A model generated the notes under the pieces. The model made no database searches, had not been told where the DNA came from, and worked only from the letters and a program-made list of their open reading frames with translations. From UBA7703 sp963667195 (GTDB taxonomy: Bacteria > Bacillota > Clostridia > Christensenellales > CAG-138), in the NCBI GenBank assembly GCA_963667195.1, contig OY762962.1:2170001-2234000 (forward strand): a stretch of DNA of 64,000 nucleotides. The letters are read 5' to 3'. The translations under genes were made by a program, and so were the position numbers. Of the stretch, positions 51,314-59,637 are shown one piece after another; position 1 is the stretch's first letter; each line of letters starts with the position of its first letter.

Positions 51314-51363
51314 CCTGTCTATACAAGATAATTACATTATATAACTGTTTGAGAAAAAAGCAA
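51314..51363 (-). promoter_or_regulatory. Promoter and HutC-type operator of the gntR gene
   Basis: On the minus strand TTGCTT (51363-51358), 16 bases, TATAAT (51341-51336). Just downstream, CTTGTATAGACAGG (51327-51314) contains GTATAGAC, matching the HutC-subfamily GTnTAnAC core. ATAAT-tac-ATTAT (51328-51340) overlaps the -10. Autoregulation is likely. Confidence 0.65.
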
Positions 51364-51486
51364 CAAAAACTCCAAAAACCGCCTTGTTTTAGGCGATGCA
51401 TGATAGGTATTGCTGAGATATCCATACAGAAGTATCGATAAAAACAGTTGGAATACTGGTTGGATCGACCGAAGATTGCACAGACG

Positions 51487-51518
51487 AAGAAAAAGCAAAG
51501 CGCCGGTTCATCCGGCGC
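51487..51518 (-). terminator. Terminator of the ferredoxin-type gene
   Basis: On the minus strand GCGCCGG-atgaa-CCGGCGC, then TTTGCTTTTTC. Confidence 0.8.
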
Positions 51519-51539
51519 GCTGCTCTAACCGATATTTCG

Positions 51540-52277
51540 TTAGTCCAGAATCGTTCCGTCGGTGGCGAGTGTGACCACCTGCCAGGGGATCATCTTGCCG
51601 CTGTTGAGCAGCGCGCTCTTGACCGCGTGCTCGATTCCGCCGCAGCAGGGAACCTCCATGCGCACCACGGTGACGCTCTGGATGTCGTTGAGCCGCAGAA
51701 TCTCAGTCAGCTTCTCCGCGTAGTCCGTCATGTCGAGCTTCGGGCAGCCGATGAGCGTGACATGGTTTCGCATGAAGCGGTCGTGGAAGTCCGCGCGCGC
51801 ATAGGCGGTGCAGTCCGCGGCAATCAACAGCTTCGCCCGCTGGAAGAACGGCGCGTTGACGGGCGCAAGCTTGATCTGCACCGGCCACTGCGTGAGCTGA
51901 GAGTGAACGGCGTTGCCCGCGCTGGAGCAGTCGCAGGAGACGGCGGCGGGGCGTTCCGTGCGCTCGATCGCGCGGCTTCTCGTGCCGGGGCAGCCGAAGT
52001 GCGGCGCGGGTTTGGGCGTTTCGTCCTTTGCTTGCGCTTCCTTTGCCTGCTTTGCCTTGACCGCCGCTTCGTCATAGGCCGCGGCTTCGCGCTCCACAAA
52101 CGAAATCGCGCCCGTGGGGCAGGCGGGCAGGCAGTTGCCGAGTCCATCGCAGTAATCGTCCCGCATCAGCTTCGCTTTGCCGTTTACCATGGCGATTGCG
52201 CCTTCGTGGCAGGCGTTGGCGCAGGCGCCGCAGCCGTTGCAGAGTTCCTCGTCGATTTGAATGATTTGGCGAATCAT
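51540..52277 (-). CDS. 4Fe-4S ferredoxin-type protein with extra C-terminal Cys domain
   Basis: A 245-aa cytoplasmic protein. The first 60 residues hold two [4Fe-4S] motifs (CNGCGACANAC; CDGLGNCLPAC, the second with an insert). A K/A/E/P-rich linker leads to a ~150-residue domain with many cysteines (FGCPGTRSRA, SCDCSSAG, IAADCTAYA, IGCPKLDM, VPCCGGIEHAV). This family accompanies Crp/Fnr regulators and often the hybrid-cluster protein in clostridia; its redox partner is unknown. It is divergent from a Crp/Fnr gene here. Start at 52277, with AAAGGA upstream. Confidence 0.85.
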   Translation of the reverse strand: MIRQIIQIDEELCNGCGACANACHEGAIAMVNGKAKLMRDDYCDGLGNCLPACPTGAISFVEREAAAYDEAAVKAKQAKEAQAKDETPKPAPHFGCPGTRSRAIERTERPAAVSCDCSSAGNAVHSQLTQWPVQIKLAPVNAPFFQRAKLLIAADCTAYARADFHDRFMRNHVTLIGCPKLDMTDYAEKLTEILRLNDIQSVTVVRMEVPCCGGIEHAVKSALLNSGKMIPWQVVTLATDGTILD

Positions 52278-52337
52278 ATGATGTAATCCTTTCCAATCCA
52301 GCTTGCTTTTTGGATGTTTAAAAATCTTAAGTAGGGT

Positions 52338-52373
52338 GTGTCTCTTGACACCGTACACGCAGTATACTATGAT
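52338..52373 (+). promoter_or_regulatory. Promoter of the Crp/Fnr gene with palindromic site over the -35
   Basis: TTGACA (52345-52350), 17 bases, TATGAT (52368-52373). GTGTC-tctt-GACAC (52338-52351) covers the -35 with the 5-4-5 spacing used by HcpR-like Crp/Fnr proteins. Position is suitable for autorepression. Confidence 0.65.
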
Positions 52374-52491
52374 AAACCAAACAAGTATGTTGGAAATACA
52401 ACGATTACTCCGCGCGGTTTGCGGTAAGATAGCGTTGTAAAGATAGGAAGCAGATTTTTTGACCGTGAGCCTGACGAGGAGGAAAACAATC

Positions 52492-53181
52492 ATGAGCGCA
52501 GCCGGAACGCAGGTATCCAATGCATTTTTAAAGAAGACATCGCTGTTTCGCGGAACCACGGAGGAGGAGCTGCCGACGCTGCTCGGCTGCATCGCGCCCG
52601 TCTACCGCGATTTTGCGAAAAACGAGATCATCCTGCATCAGGGTGAGGATATCACGGCCGTCGGTTTGGTGCTCTCCGGGCGTGTGCAGATCATCGAGGA
52701 GGACTTCTGGGGCAACCGCAATATCATCGCGGACGCTTGGCCGGGCGACATCTTTGGCGAATCCTACGCGTTTTTGCCGGGAGAGCTCCTGCGCGTGAGC
52801 GCGATTGCCGCGGAGCCGAGCGCGATTATGATGATCGACGCGCGGCACATGCTGGAGATTTGCTCCAGCGCCTGCCGCTTTCACACGCGGCTTGTGCAAA
52901 ACATGCTCGCGGAGTCCGCAAAGAAGAACCTCGCGCTTACGCGAAAGCTATCGCACATGAGCAAGCGCAGCACGCGCGAAAAGCTGTTATCCTACCTTTC
53001 GAGTCAGTCCTTGGTGGCGGGCAGCGATCAGTTCGAGATTCCGTTTAACCGCCAACAGCTTGCGGACTACCTCTGCGTGGATCGCAGTGCGATGAGCAAC
53101 GAACTGTGTAAAATGCGGGATGAAGGCATGCTGACTTTTGACAAGAGCAGTTTTCATCTCAAGAGTGAGATACAGATATAG
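52492..53181 (+). CDS. Crp/Fnr family transcriptional regulator
   Basis: A 229-aa regulator. The cyclic-nucleotide-type sensor barrel spans ~20-125 (GEDITAVGLVLSGRVQIIEED, GDIFGESYAF). A long dimer helix follows, then the winged helix with recognition segment PFNRQQLADYLCVDRSAMSNELCKMRDEGML. There is no N-terminal Fnr-type four-cysteine cluster, so the signal may be haem/NO or another ligand. It is divergent from a ferredoxin-type gene, a pairing known for nitrosative-stress regulators (HcpR); that identity is inference. GACGAGGAGG precedes the ATG. Confidence 0.87.
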   Translation: MSAAGTQVSNAFLKKTSLFRGTTEEELPTLLGCIAPVYRDFAKNEIILHQGEDITAVGLVLSGRVQIIEEDFWGNRNIIADAWPGDIFGESYAFLPGELLRVSAIAAEPSAIMMIDARHMLEICSSACRFHTRLVQNMLAESAKKNLALTRKLSHMSKRSTREKLLSYLSSQSLVAGSDQFEIPFNRQQLADYLCVDRSAMSNELCKMRDEGMLTFDKSSFHLKSEIQI

Positions 53182-53230
53182 AAAAAGGCTGTCCAGAAAG
53201 GTTTTTCTTTCGCGGACAGCCTCTTTTTAT
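53181..53230. terminator. Bidirectional terminator
   Basis: AGGCTGTCC (53186-53194) / GGACAGCCT (53214-53222) with flanking A and T runs, between convergent genes. Confidence 0.85.
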
Positions 53231-53895
53231 AACACGTACAAGAGGATCGATAGGAATTGCAGCACGCTGCCTGCCAGCACGAACACATGGAACATCGCGT
53301 GAAAATAGCGCCGCTTGCCGCCGATGCCGTAGAGGATCGCGCCGATGGTGTAGGCGAGCCCACCCGCGAGCAGGAGCCAGAATCCGGCGGGAGAGAGCGC
53401 GGCCGTCGCGGCGTTCACAAAGAAGATCACCGCCCAACCCATGAAGATATAGCAAAACATCGAGAACGTGCGGTATTGCTTGAGGTCGATGGCGGTGAGC
53501 GTGACGGCGAGCGCGGTGAGCGCCCACTCCGCACCGAACGCGACCCACGCCAGCACGGGGTAAAGCGGGCGGATCGCGACGAGCAGAATCGGCGTATACG
53601 TGCCCGCGATCATGAAGTAGATCGAGCAGTGGTCCAGCACCTGCAGCACCTTTTTGCCCAGCGAGGGCTTCAGCCCGTGGTAGATGCTGGACATACAGTA
53701 CAGCACGATCATTGTGATGCCGTATACGACGGAGGTGACGATGGCCCAGGGATTGCCGCCCAGCGCGGACTTGATGACGCACAGCAGCAGCGCGACAAAC
53801 GCAAACACGCCGCCCGCGATATGGGAGACCATATGAAAGATCTCTTCGCCTTTCGTATAGTTGGGCAGGTTGCGTTCGGTTAACGGAATTCGCAT
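53227..53895 (-). CDS. Hemolysin III / PAQR-type membrane protein
   Basis: A 222-aa protein with seven membrane helices. The HlyIII/PAQR metal-site residues are visible: GEEIFHMVSHIAGG with early His, SSIYHGLKPSL, and KRRYFHAMFHVFVLAGS near the end. This family (YplQ/YqfA) is involved in membrane lipid homeostasis, and a hydrolase activity has been proposed; actual haemolysis is doubtful. The last residues overlap the shared terminator. The start is ATG at 53895 with GGAGTCTCC just before, a weak ribosome binding site. Confidence 0.88.
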   Translation of the reverse strand: MRIPLTERNLPNYTKGEEIFHMVSHIAGGVFAFVALLLCVIKSALGGNPWAIVTSVVYGITMIVLYCMSSIYHGLKPSLGKKVLQVLDHCSIYFMIAGTYTPILLVAIRPLYPVLAWVAFGAEWALTALAVTLTAIDLKQYRTFSMFCYIFMGWAVIFFVNAATAALSPAGFWLLLAGGLAYTIGAILYGIGGKRRYFHAMFHVFVLAGSVLQFLSILLYVL

Positions 53896-53956
53896 GGAGA
53901 CTCCAATCTGATCTAAACGCGCGCAGCAGCGCGGATTCTATCTCGAAAATCGATTC

Positions 53957-55048
53957 TTATTTGCCGCACATGGCGGCGAGCTCCTCGTCCTTGCCAAACA
54001 GCGCGCAGGCGCCGGTGTGGTGCCCGCTTAATAACTCGCTGGCGCGAAGACGCGCAAACAGCGGGGAATCCAGCGCGGCAAGCAGCGAGGTGTGCTTGAG
54101 GTTGGTGTCTGAAACCGGAGAAAACGGGCAGGGCTCCGCGCCGCCGGTGGGGTTGATGTGGAAGAAACCGCGACCCGCTGCGAGGCAGCCATCCGAGAAC
54201 TGCTCGTCGCCGGGGAAGGAGACGTAGATCATGCCGTCCTGCTTTTGCCGCAGCGTGTCGAGCCGCTTTGCGAGCAGCGCCCGCTCCGCGTCTCCCGGCG
54301 CGAGAGCTTCCGTGCCCGCGTCCGCCGGAACATAGTCCACATAGAACGCGACCTTCGCGCCCAGCGCGCGCAATAAGGATAGGAACGCGTCACCCGTGAC
54401 GGTGCCGATATTCTCGGTGGTCAGCGTGATGGAAACGCCAAAGAGAATGCCGCGATCGCGCATGCGCTCCATGTTCGCGGTGAGCTTTGCGTAGGTGCCC
54501 GCGCCTCTGCGCGCGTCGGTCTGCGCTTCGTCGCCTTCCATGCTCACGACGGGCACGAGATTGCGGTTTTGGTCGATGAGCTCCAGCATGCTCTCGCTCA
54601 ACAGCGTGCCGTTGGTAAACACGGGGAACAGGATCTCCCGCCGCTTTGCCGCGCACTCCAGCACGCCGCGCCGCAGCATCGGCTCGCCGCCCGCAAGCAG
54701 GCAAAATGAAACCCCGATTTGCGCCGCCTCGTCAAAGATGCGGCACCAGTCCTCGTCCGTGAGCAGCGCCGCGGCTTCCGCGTCGTCGCAGAGGCTGTTT
54801 GCGCGCGCATAGCAACCCGCGCAGTGCAGATTGCAGCGGTTGGTGATGCTCGCGATCAGGAACGACGGGATGTGCCTGCCCGCTTTCGCGTGCGTTGCGC
54901 GTAACGCCGCCGCCCGCTTGCCCGCGAGCGCATATGAGAGCAGGAAAGCCGTCTCCTTGGGGTTTTTCAGGCTCGCGGAGAGCGCGTCTTTTACGATGCT
55001 CTCCACGCTTTCGGTCAAATATCGATCCAGATCAAATCCGGTTGGCAT
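53957..55048 (-). CDS. Radical SAM protein with SPASM-like C-terminus
   Basis: A 363-aa iron-sulfur enzyme. The radical-SAM cluster motif is C72-NLH-C76-AG-C79, preceded by PSFLIASITNR. GGEPMLR and VSMEGDE give the SAM-binding strands. C-terminal cysteines (SDGCLAAGRGFFHINPTGGAEPCPFSP, TGACALFG, MCGK) suggest an auxiliary cluster of SPASM/Twitch type. An N-terminal ~65-residue helical extension (DRYLTESVESIVKDALSASLKNP) is typical of this subgroup. No peptide-precursor gene was found nearby. Start at 55048, with GAGGAA upstream. Confidence 0.85.
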   Translation of the reverse strand: MPTGFDLDRYLTESVESIVKDALSASLKNPKETAFLLSYALAGKRAAALRATHAKAGRHIPSFLIASITNRCNLHCAGCYARANSLCDDAEAAALLTDEDWCRIFDEAAQIGVSFCLLAGGEPMLRRGVLECAAKRREILFPVFTNGTLLSESMLELIDQNRNLVPVVSMEGDEAQTDARRGAGTYAKLTANMERMRDRGILFGVSITLTTENIGTVTGDAFLSLLRALGAKVAFYVDYVPADAGTEALAPGDAERALLAKRLDTLRQKQDGMIYVSFPGDEQFSDGCLAAGRGFFHINPTGGAEPCPFSPVSDTNLKHTSLLAALDSPLFARLRASELLSGHHTGACALFGKDEELAAMCGK

Positions 55049-55215
55049 GTCGGTTCCTCTTTCCATTGATTAGCATATCTGCTTTGCATCACGCTTCTAA
55101 ACTTCTTCTTCGTGTATGAAGCGATTCACACACGTACGTATCCTATCAGATTGCCGTTCAATATTCAATCAACTAAATCGCGAGAAACGAAAAACAAGCG
55201 CAGATTTTACGCGGA

Positions 55216-55240
55216 TCAAACAACCAAAGGGTTAGTTTGA
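55216..55240. promoter_or_regulatory. Near-perfect 25-bp palindrome upstream of gtrA-tetR
   Basis: TCAAACAACC (55216-55225) and GGTTAGTTTGA (55230-55240) mirror each other around AAAG, except for one extra base. A second AACC-aat-GGTT palindrome lies near 55272-55282. Good candidate for the operator of the TetR protein encoded at 55929. Confidence 0.5.
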
Positions 55241-55330
55241 CGAAACCATTGAAAAAACGAAAAAAATACGCAACCAATGGTTAAGTTCGCTGTTTTTTTG
55301 AAAAAAACTCTTTTTTGAACGTCGCGTCTA

Positions 55331-55359
55331 TTGACTCGTAAATAAAAAGGTGCTAATTT
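55331..55359 (+). promoter_or_regulatory. Candidate promoter of the gtrA-tetR cassette
   Basis: TTGACT (55331-55336), 17 bases, TAATTT (55354-55359) preceded by TGC (extended -10). Confidence 0.45.
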
Positions 55360-55431
55360 GAAATTGTACTCAAGTCCAAACAAAAATACAGAAAAACACA
55401 ACAAAATTTCATCTGAAGAGGAGTGCTTTTC

Positions 55432-55932
55432 ATGCAGCAACAACGAAAAGAAGAAATGGTGCGCGTTATAAAGTACGTATTGTTTTCCATCTCGGCAGGC
55501 GTGATTCAGTCGCTGGCGTTTACGCTGCTGCACGAGCTGCTCCATCTGACGTATTGGCCGTGCTACCTCACCGCGCTGGTGCTCAGCGTGCTTTGGAACT
55601 TCACCCTCAACCGCAAGTTCACGTTCCAGAGCGCCGCGAATATTCCGCGGGCGATGCTGCTCGTGCTTGGGTACTATTGCGTGTTTACCCCGGCTTCCAC
55701 GCTCTGGGGCAACGCGCTGACCAACGCGGGCTGGAACTACTATGTCGTTCTGTTTGGCACGATGCTGGTCAACCTGACCACGGAGTTCCTCTATTGGCGG
55801 CTCGTGGTCTACCGCGGAAACATCAACACCAACGAGCAGGCGAAAAAGAAGCAGGCGGAGGCGGAGCTCTTGAAACAAACCGAAACGCAGCCTGAATCAC
55901 AGCAGACCGAAACACAGGAGGAAAATCTATGA
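55432..55932 (+). CDS. GtrA-like membrane protein
   Basis: A 166-aa protein with four membrane helices and the GtrA-family hallmark VLWNFTLNRKFTFQS after helix 2. GtrA proteins are thought to flip lipid-linked sugars or assist glycosylation. The C-terminal 35 residues are hydrophilic (KKKQAEAELLKQTETQPESQQTET), Gln/Glu/Thr-rich and not part of the family. AAGAGGAG lies 8 bases before the ATG at 55432. Its stop overlaps the tetR start by four bases. Confidence 0.83.
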   Translation: MQQQRKEEMVRVIKYVLFSISAGVIQSLAFTLLHELLHLTYWPCYLTALVLSVLWNFTLNRKFTFQSAANIPRAMLLVLGYYCVFTPASTLWGNALTNAGWNYYVVLFGTMLVNLTTEFLYWRLVVYRGNINTNEQAKKKQAEAELLKQTETQPESQQTETQEENL

Positions 55933-56504
55933 GCGAACGAAAGAGAACGAAGACCCAGCGTGCAATTTTGCACGCGGCAAAGGTGCTCTACGAAAAAAAC
56001 GGCGTGGGCAACGTGCCCTTTGACGATATTGCAGAGACGGCAGGTGTCTGCCGGACGACGGTGTTCAACCACTTTGCGGATGCGGGAGAGCTGCAGCAGG
56101 CGCTCGCGGTTGCGGAGATTGGGGAACTGATCGAATTCGGCGAGAACTCCAAGTTAAAGGGCCTTGCGCTCGTCAACGCGCTGCTCGAAAAGCTTATCGA
56201 CGATACGGCAAACTATCCGCGCGTGATGGCGCGGCTCGCCAACGCGACGATCCTCGGCGGCGAAGGCGGCAGGGTCAGCGAGATTGAGCGGATGATTGCG
56301 CGGCAATACGAGCTGGAGTTTGGCGAATCCCTTGCGCGGGCAAATGTCTCCGCGGCGATGCTTGCGCAGATGACGATGGGGCTTTACTACGGGCAGGTCA
56401 ACCACCAGCTGGCGTTCGGGTTGCCCTTCGAGGTGGATCACATGCGCAGTCAGATGCGCGGCATGCTAGAGCTACTGCTGAAAAGTGTTCGCGCGGGCGA
56501 ATAA
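55929..56504 (+). CDS. TetR family transcriptional regulator
   Basis: A 191-aa repressor. The N-terminal helix-turn-helix reads QRAILHAAKVLYEKNGVGNVPFDDIAETAGVCRTTVFNHFADAGEL, the standard TetR pattern. The ligand domain (60-191) is helical and unassigned. It is translationally coupled to the GtrA-like gene and followed after 41 bases by the aminotransferase, so it most likely controls this cassette. The inducer is unknown. Confidence 0.88.
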   Translation: MSERKRTKTQRAILHAAKVLYEKNGVGNVPFDDIAETAGVCRTTVFNHFADAGELQQALAVAEIGELIEFGENSKLKGLALVNALLEKLIDDTANYPRVMARLANATILGGEGGRVSEIERMIARQYELEFGESLARANVSAAMLAQMTMGLYYGQVNHQLAFGLPFEVDHMRSQMRGMLELLLKSVRAGE

Positions 56505-56545
56505 AGAAACAACGAATTTATTGATATTTTGAAAGGGAAACAACC

Positions 56546-58033
56546 ATGGAAAACTGCGGAATCAGCCGCTGGGATAACCCCAACGAGATCAACGACCAAC
56601 TCAAGAAACTCACGGATGCTCCGATCTACGAAGTATCGGAAGACTACTATACCAACGAGGTCATGAAGTATTTCGACGAGAAATGCACCCGCTCCCGCGC
56701 GGTCTACGAAGAGGCGAAGGAGTTCATCCCCGGCGGCGTGCAGCACAACCTCGCGTTCAATAAACCGTTTCCGATCTGCATCGACCGCGCGAACGGCGCG
56801 TACATGAGCGACGCGGACGGCAACCGCTATATCGACTTTTTGCAGGCGGGCGGCCCCACCATCCTCGGCAGCAACAACGAAGCCGTGCGCAAAGCCGCGA
56901 TGGGTCTCATCGAAGAATGCGGCCCGGTGACGGGGCTTCTGCACGAGGCGGAGCTGCTCATCGCCAAGGAGATTCACCGCCATATGCCCGCGGTGGAGAT
57001 GTTCCGCATGCTCGGCAGCGGCACCGAGGCGGTCATGGCGAGCCTTCGCATCGCGCGCATCGCGACGAACCACAAGCGCATCATCAAGATCGGCGGCGCG
57101 TACCACGGCTGGTCGGATCAGATGGTGTACGGACTCAAGATCCCCGGCAGCCGTGCACTCTTGGAATCCCACGGCATCCCGAAGTCCTGCTACGCGTTGA
57201 CGGACGAAGTGCGCCCGAACGACCTCAACATGCTCGAAGCCATGCTGCGCCTCAACCGCGTCAAGGGCGGCACGGCTGCCGTCATCGTGGAGCCGGTCGG
57301 CCCGGAGAGCGGCACGCGCCCCGTTGCGCAAGATTACAACAAGGGCGTTCGCGCGCTCTGCGACAAATACGGCGCGCTGCTGATCTTTGACGAAGTCGTC
57401 ACCGGCTTCCGCGTGGGACTGAGTGGCGCACAGGGTTACTTCAACATCGTGCCGGATCTGACCATCTTCGGCAAGATCGTCGCGGGTGGCTATCCTGCGG
57501 CGGGAGGCGTCGGCGGCAAGCGGGAGTATGCTTCCCTCATGGCGGCGGGCGTCGCAACCGGCAAACACCGCGCCTATGTCGGCGGCACGCTGGCGGCAAA
57601 CCCGCTCTCCTCGCTGGCCGGCTATACGGCGATCCGCGAAATTGAGCGCACCAACGCCTGCGAAATCGCGGGCCGTCAGGGCGACAAACTCACCGACGGA
57701 CTCAAATCGTTGATCGCGAAATACGAGCTGCCGTTTGTGGCGTATAACCAGGGCTCGATCGTTCACCTTGAGTGCACGGGCGCGATGAGCTACGACTACT
57801 CCAGCATGAGCTTCGCGAAGTCCGCGCTGGGATTGCTCAAGAACAAGGCGATGATGACGCGCCGCAAGGATGCGATGGAGCGCATGGGAGCTGCCTACAT
57901 GGCAAACGGCATCGTGACGCTCGCGGGCAGCCGCCTCTATACCTCGCTTGCGGATACCGACGAGGTGGTTGCGGATGCGCTTTCCCGCTTCGAAACGGTA
58001 TTTTCGCACGTGGTCAACACCGGTAAGTGCTGA
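56546..58033 (+). CDS. Class III PLP-dependent aminotransferase/aminomutase-like protein
   Basis: A 495-aa fold-type I enzyme resembling glutamate-1-semialdehyde aminomutase. GSGTEAVMASLRIAR (157-171) binds the phosphate, FDEVVTGFRVG (281-291) supplies D282 to the pyridine ring, and K310 (IFGKIVAGG) is the Schiff-base lysine. It is ~60 residues longer than HemL, with an N-terminal extension (about 1-48). No haem genes are near; instead a sugar kinase and an aldolase follow, so a catabolic transaminase for an amino sugar or amino polyol derivative is more likely. GAAAGGGAAA upstream. Confidence 0.87.
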   Translation: MENCGISRWDNPNEINDQLKKLTDAPIYEVSEDYYTNEVMKYFDEKCTRSRAVYEEAKEFIPGGVQHNLAFNKPFPICIDRANGAYMSDADGNRYIDFLQAGGPTILGSNNEAVRKAAMGLIEECGPVTGLLHEAELLIAKEIHRHMPAVEMFRMLGSGTEAVMASLRIARIATNHKRIIKIGGAYHGWSDQMVYGLKIPGSRALLESHGIPKSCYALTDEVRPNDLNMLEAMLRLNRVKGGTAAVIVEPVGPESGTRPVAQDYNKGVRALCDKYGALLIFDEVVTGFRVGLSGAQGYFNIVPDLTIFGKIVAGGYPAAGGVGGKREYASLMAAGVATGKHRAYVGGTLAANPLSSLAGYTAIREIERTNACEIAGRQGDKLTDGLKSLIAKYELPFVAYNQGSIVHLECTGAMSYDYSSMSFAKSALGLLKNKAMMTRRKDAMERMGAAYMANGIVTLAGSRLYTSLADTDEVVADALSRFETVFSHVVNTGKC

Positions 58034-58069
58034 TAAACACACGCTGAAACACAGACGGGAGGAAGTCTG

Positions 58070-59611
58070 ATGGAACGCTATATCCTTGCCCACGACATCG
58101 GTACCAGCTCCGATAAAGCGGTGCTGGTGCGCTTTGACGGATCGATCCGCGCGACGGCGAGCGAGCCGTATCCGACCTATTACCCGAACCCGGCCTGGGT
58201 GGAACAAGACCCCGCGGACTACTGGAAAGCCGTCTGCGAAACCAGCAAAAGGGTGCTGCACGACAACGATATCTCGCCGGAAAGCGTTGCTGCAATCGTG
58301 TTTTCCACGCAGGCGCAGGGCGTGATTCCCGTCAAGGCGGACGGAACAGTGCTTTACCCGAACATCACCTGGGTGGACGGGCGCGCGGAGAAGCAGGCGC
58401 AGGGCATCATGAAAAAGATCGGCGGCAAGCGGCTCTTTACGATGCTCGCCGGAACGCCGATCATGGGCAAGGACTGCATCGCGAAGATCATCTGGCTCAA
58501 GGAAGAGCGGCCCGAGGTGTATCAAAGCGCCGACCGCATCCTCGACGTCAACGGCTACCTCAAATATCGCTGCACGGGTAAGATGGTGACGGAGCTCTCC
58601 GGCGCCTCCGGCTACGGCTTTGACCTCAAGAAGAAGACTTGGCTCTCTGTGCTGCCTCTCGCGGGAATCGATATGAAGAAACTCCCGCCGCTGGTCAAGA
58701 GCACCGACCTTGTCGGCATGCTGACGCCGGAGGCCGCGCGGGAAGCGGGACTGCTCGAAACCACGCCCGTGTTCGGCGGCTGTGACGATGTGCAGTCCGC
58801 TGCGGTCGGCTCCGGGCAGTGTGAAGACGGAGACGTTCACGTCTACCTCGGCACCTCCGCGTGGGTCGCCGCGGCGACGAAGACGGGCGACAGCTTCAAG
58901 CACGGCGCTGCCGCGATTCAGAGCGCGGACCCGAGAATGAACCTCATCGCGGGCATTACGGAGAGCGCGGGCGCAAACATCGAATGGATTCGCGACCAGT
59001 TCTTCCGCCACGAAAAGGAAAAGTACGGCGCGGGCGTGTTCAACTACATGGACGAGGTGATTGCCCAAGTGCCGCCGGGAAGCGACGGGCTGATCTGCAC
59101 GCCGTGGATGCTCGGCGAAAGGTGCCCGGTTTCGAGCACGACCACGCGAGCCACGCTGTTTAACATCACCATGGTGCACACGCGCGAGCACCTCATGCGC
59201 GCGGTCTACGAAGGCATCGCCTACAACATCCGCTGGATTTTGCAGAACTTCTGCAAGGATTACAACATCGCCTGCGACAACATCCGCATCATCGGCGGCG
59301 GCGCGCTGGACAAGGGCTGGATGCAGATTCTCTCGGACATCACGGGCCGCAACATCAGCGTGGTGGAAAATCCACGTAATGCGGGCGCGGTGGGTGCGGC
59401 TGTCGTGGCGCTCATCGGCCTCGGCGAGCTGCCGGACTTTGCCTCCGCGAAGAAGTTTGTGCGCGTGAGCGCGGTCTTCGAGCCGAATCCCGCAAACAAG
59501 GCGACCTATGACGCGCTGTTTTCGCAGTATCAGCAGCTCTATCATTCGCTCGCGGGTGTTTACGAGAGCGCGAACGGCAAGCGCTTTACCGAAGAAGCGA
59601 AAAAAGCGTAA
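58070..59611 (+). CDS. FGGY family sugar/polyol kinase
   Basis: A 513-aa two-domain kinase. The N-terminal phosphate-1 loop is LAHDIGTSSDKAVLVRFDG, the mid-region GGCDDVQSAAVGSG holds the catalytic Asp region, and the C-terminal FGGY signature area reads AVYEGIAYNIRWIL with IRIIGGGALDKGWMQILSDITGRNISVVENPRNAGAVGAA for adenosine binding. Closest in look to xylulokinase/gluconokinase types, but the substrate cannot be fixed. It is 36 bases after the aminotransferase with GGGAGGAAG as ribosome binding site. Confidence 0.9.
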   Translation: MERYILAHDIGTSSDKAVLVRFDGSIRATASEPYPTYYPNPAWVEQDPADYWKAVCETSKRVLHDNDISPESVAAIVFSTQAQGVIPVKADGTVLYPNITWVDGRAEKQAQGIMKKIGGKRLFTMLAGTPIMGKDCIAKIIWLKEERPEVYQSADRILDVNGYLKYRCTGKMVTELSGASGYGFDLKKKTWLSVLPLAGIDMKKLPPLVKSTDLVGMLTPEAAREAGLLETTPVFGGCDDVQSAAVGSGQCEDGDVHVYLGTSAWVAAATKTGDSFKHGAAAIQSADPRMNLIAGITESAGANIEWIRDQFFRHEKEKYGAGVFNYMDEVIAQVPPGSDGLICTPWMLGERCPVSSTTTRATLFNITMVHTREHLMRAVYEGIAYNIRWILQNFCKDYNIACDNIRIIGGGALDKGWMQILSDITGRNISVVENPRNAGAVGAAVVALIGLGELPDFASAKKFVRVSAVFEPNPANKATYDALFSQYQQLYHSLAGVYESANGKRFTEEAKKA

Positions 59612-59637
59612 CGTATAGTGATAAAGGAAACAGACAT

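Noticed and set aside
56546..58033. Calling the class III aminotransferase hemL
   Set aside because: It resembles glutamate-1-semialdehyde aminomutase but is longer and sits in a sugar-kinase/aldolase cassette with no haem genes.
58070..59611. Calling the FGGY kinase xylB
   Set aside because: It lies 13 kb from the xylose regulon in a different operon with a TetR regulator, and no substrate-defining residues could be read.
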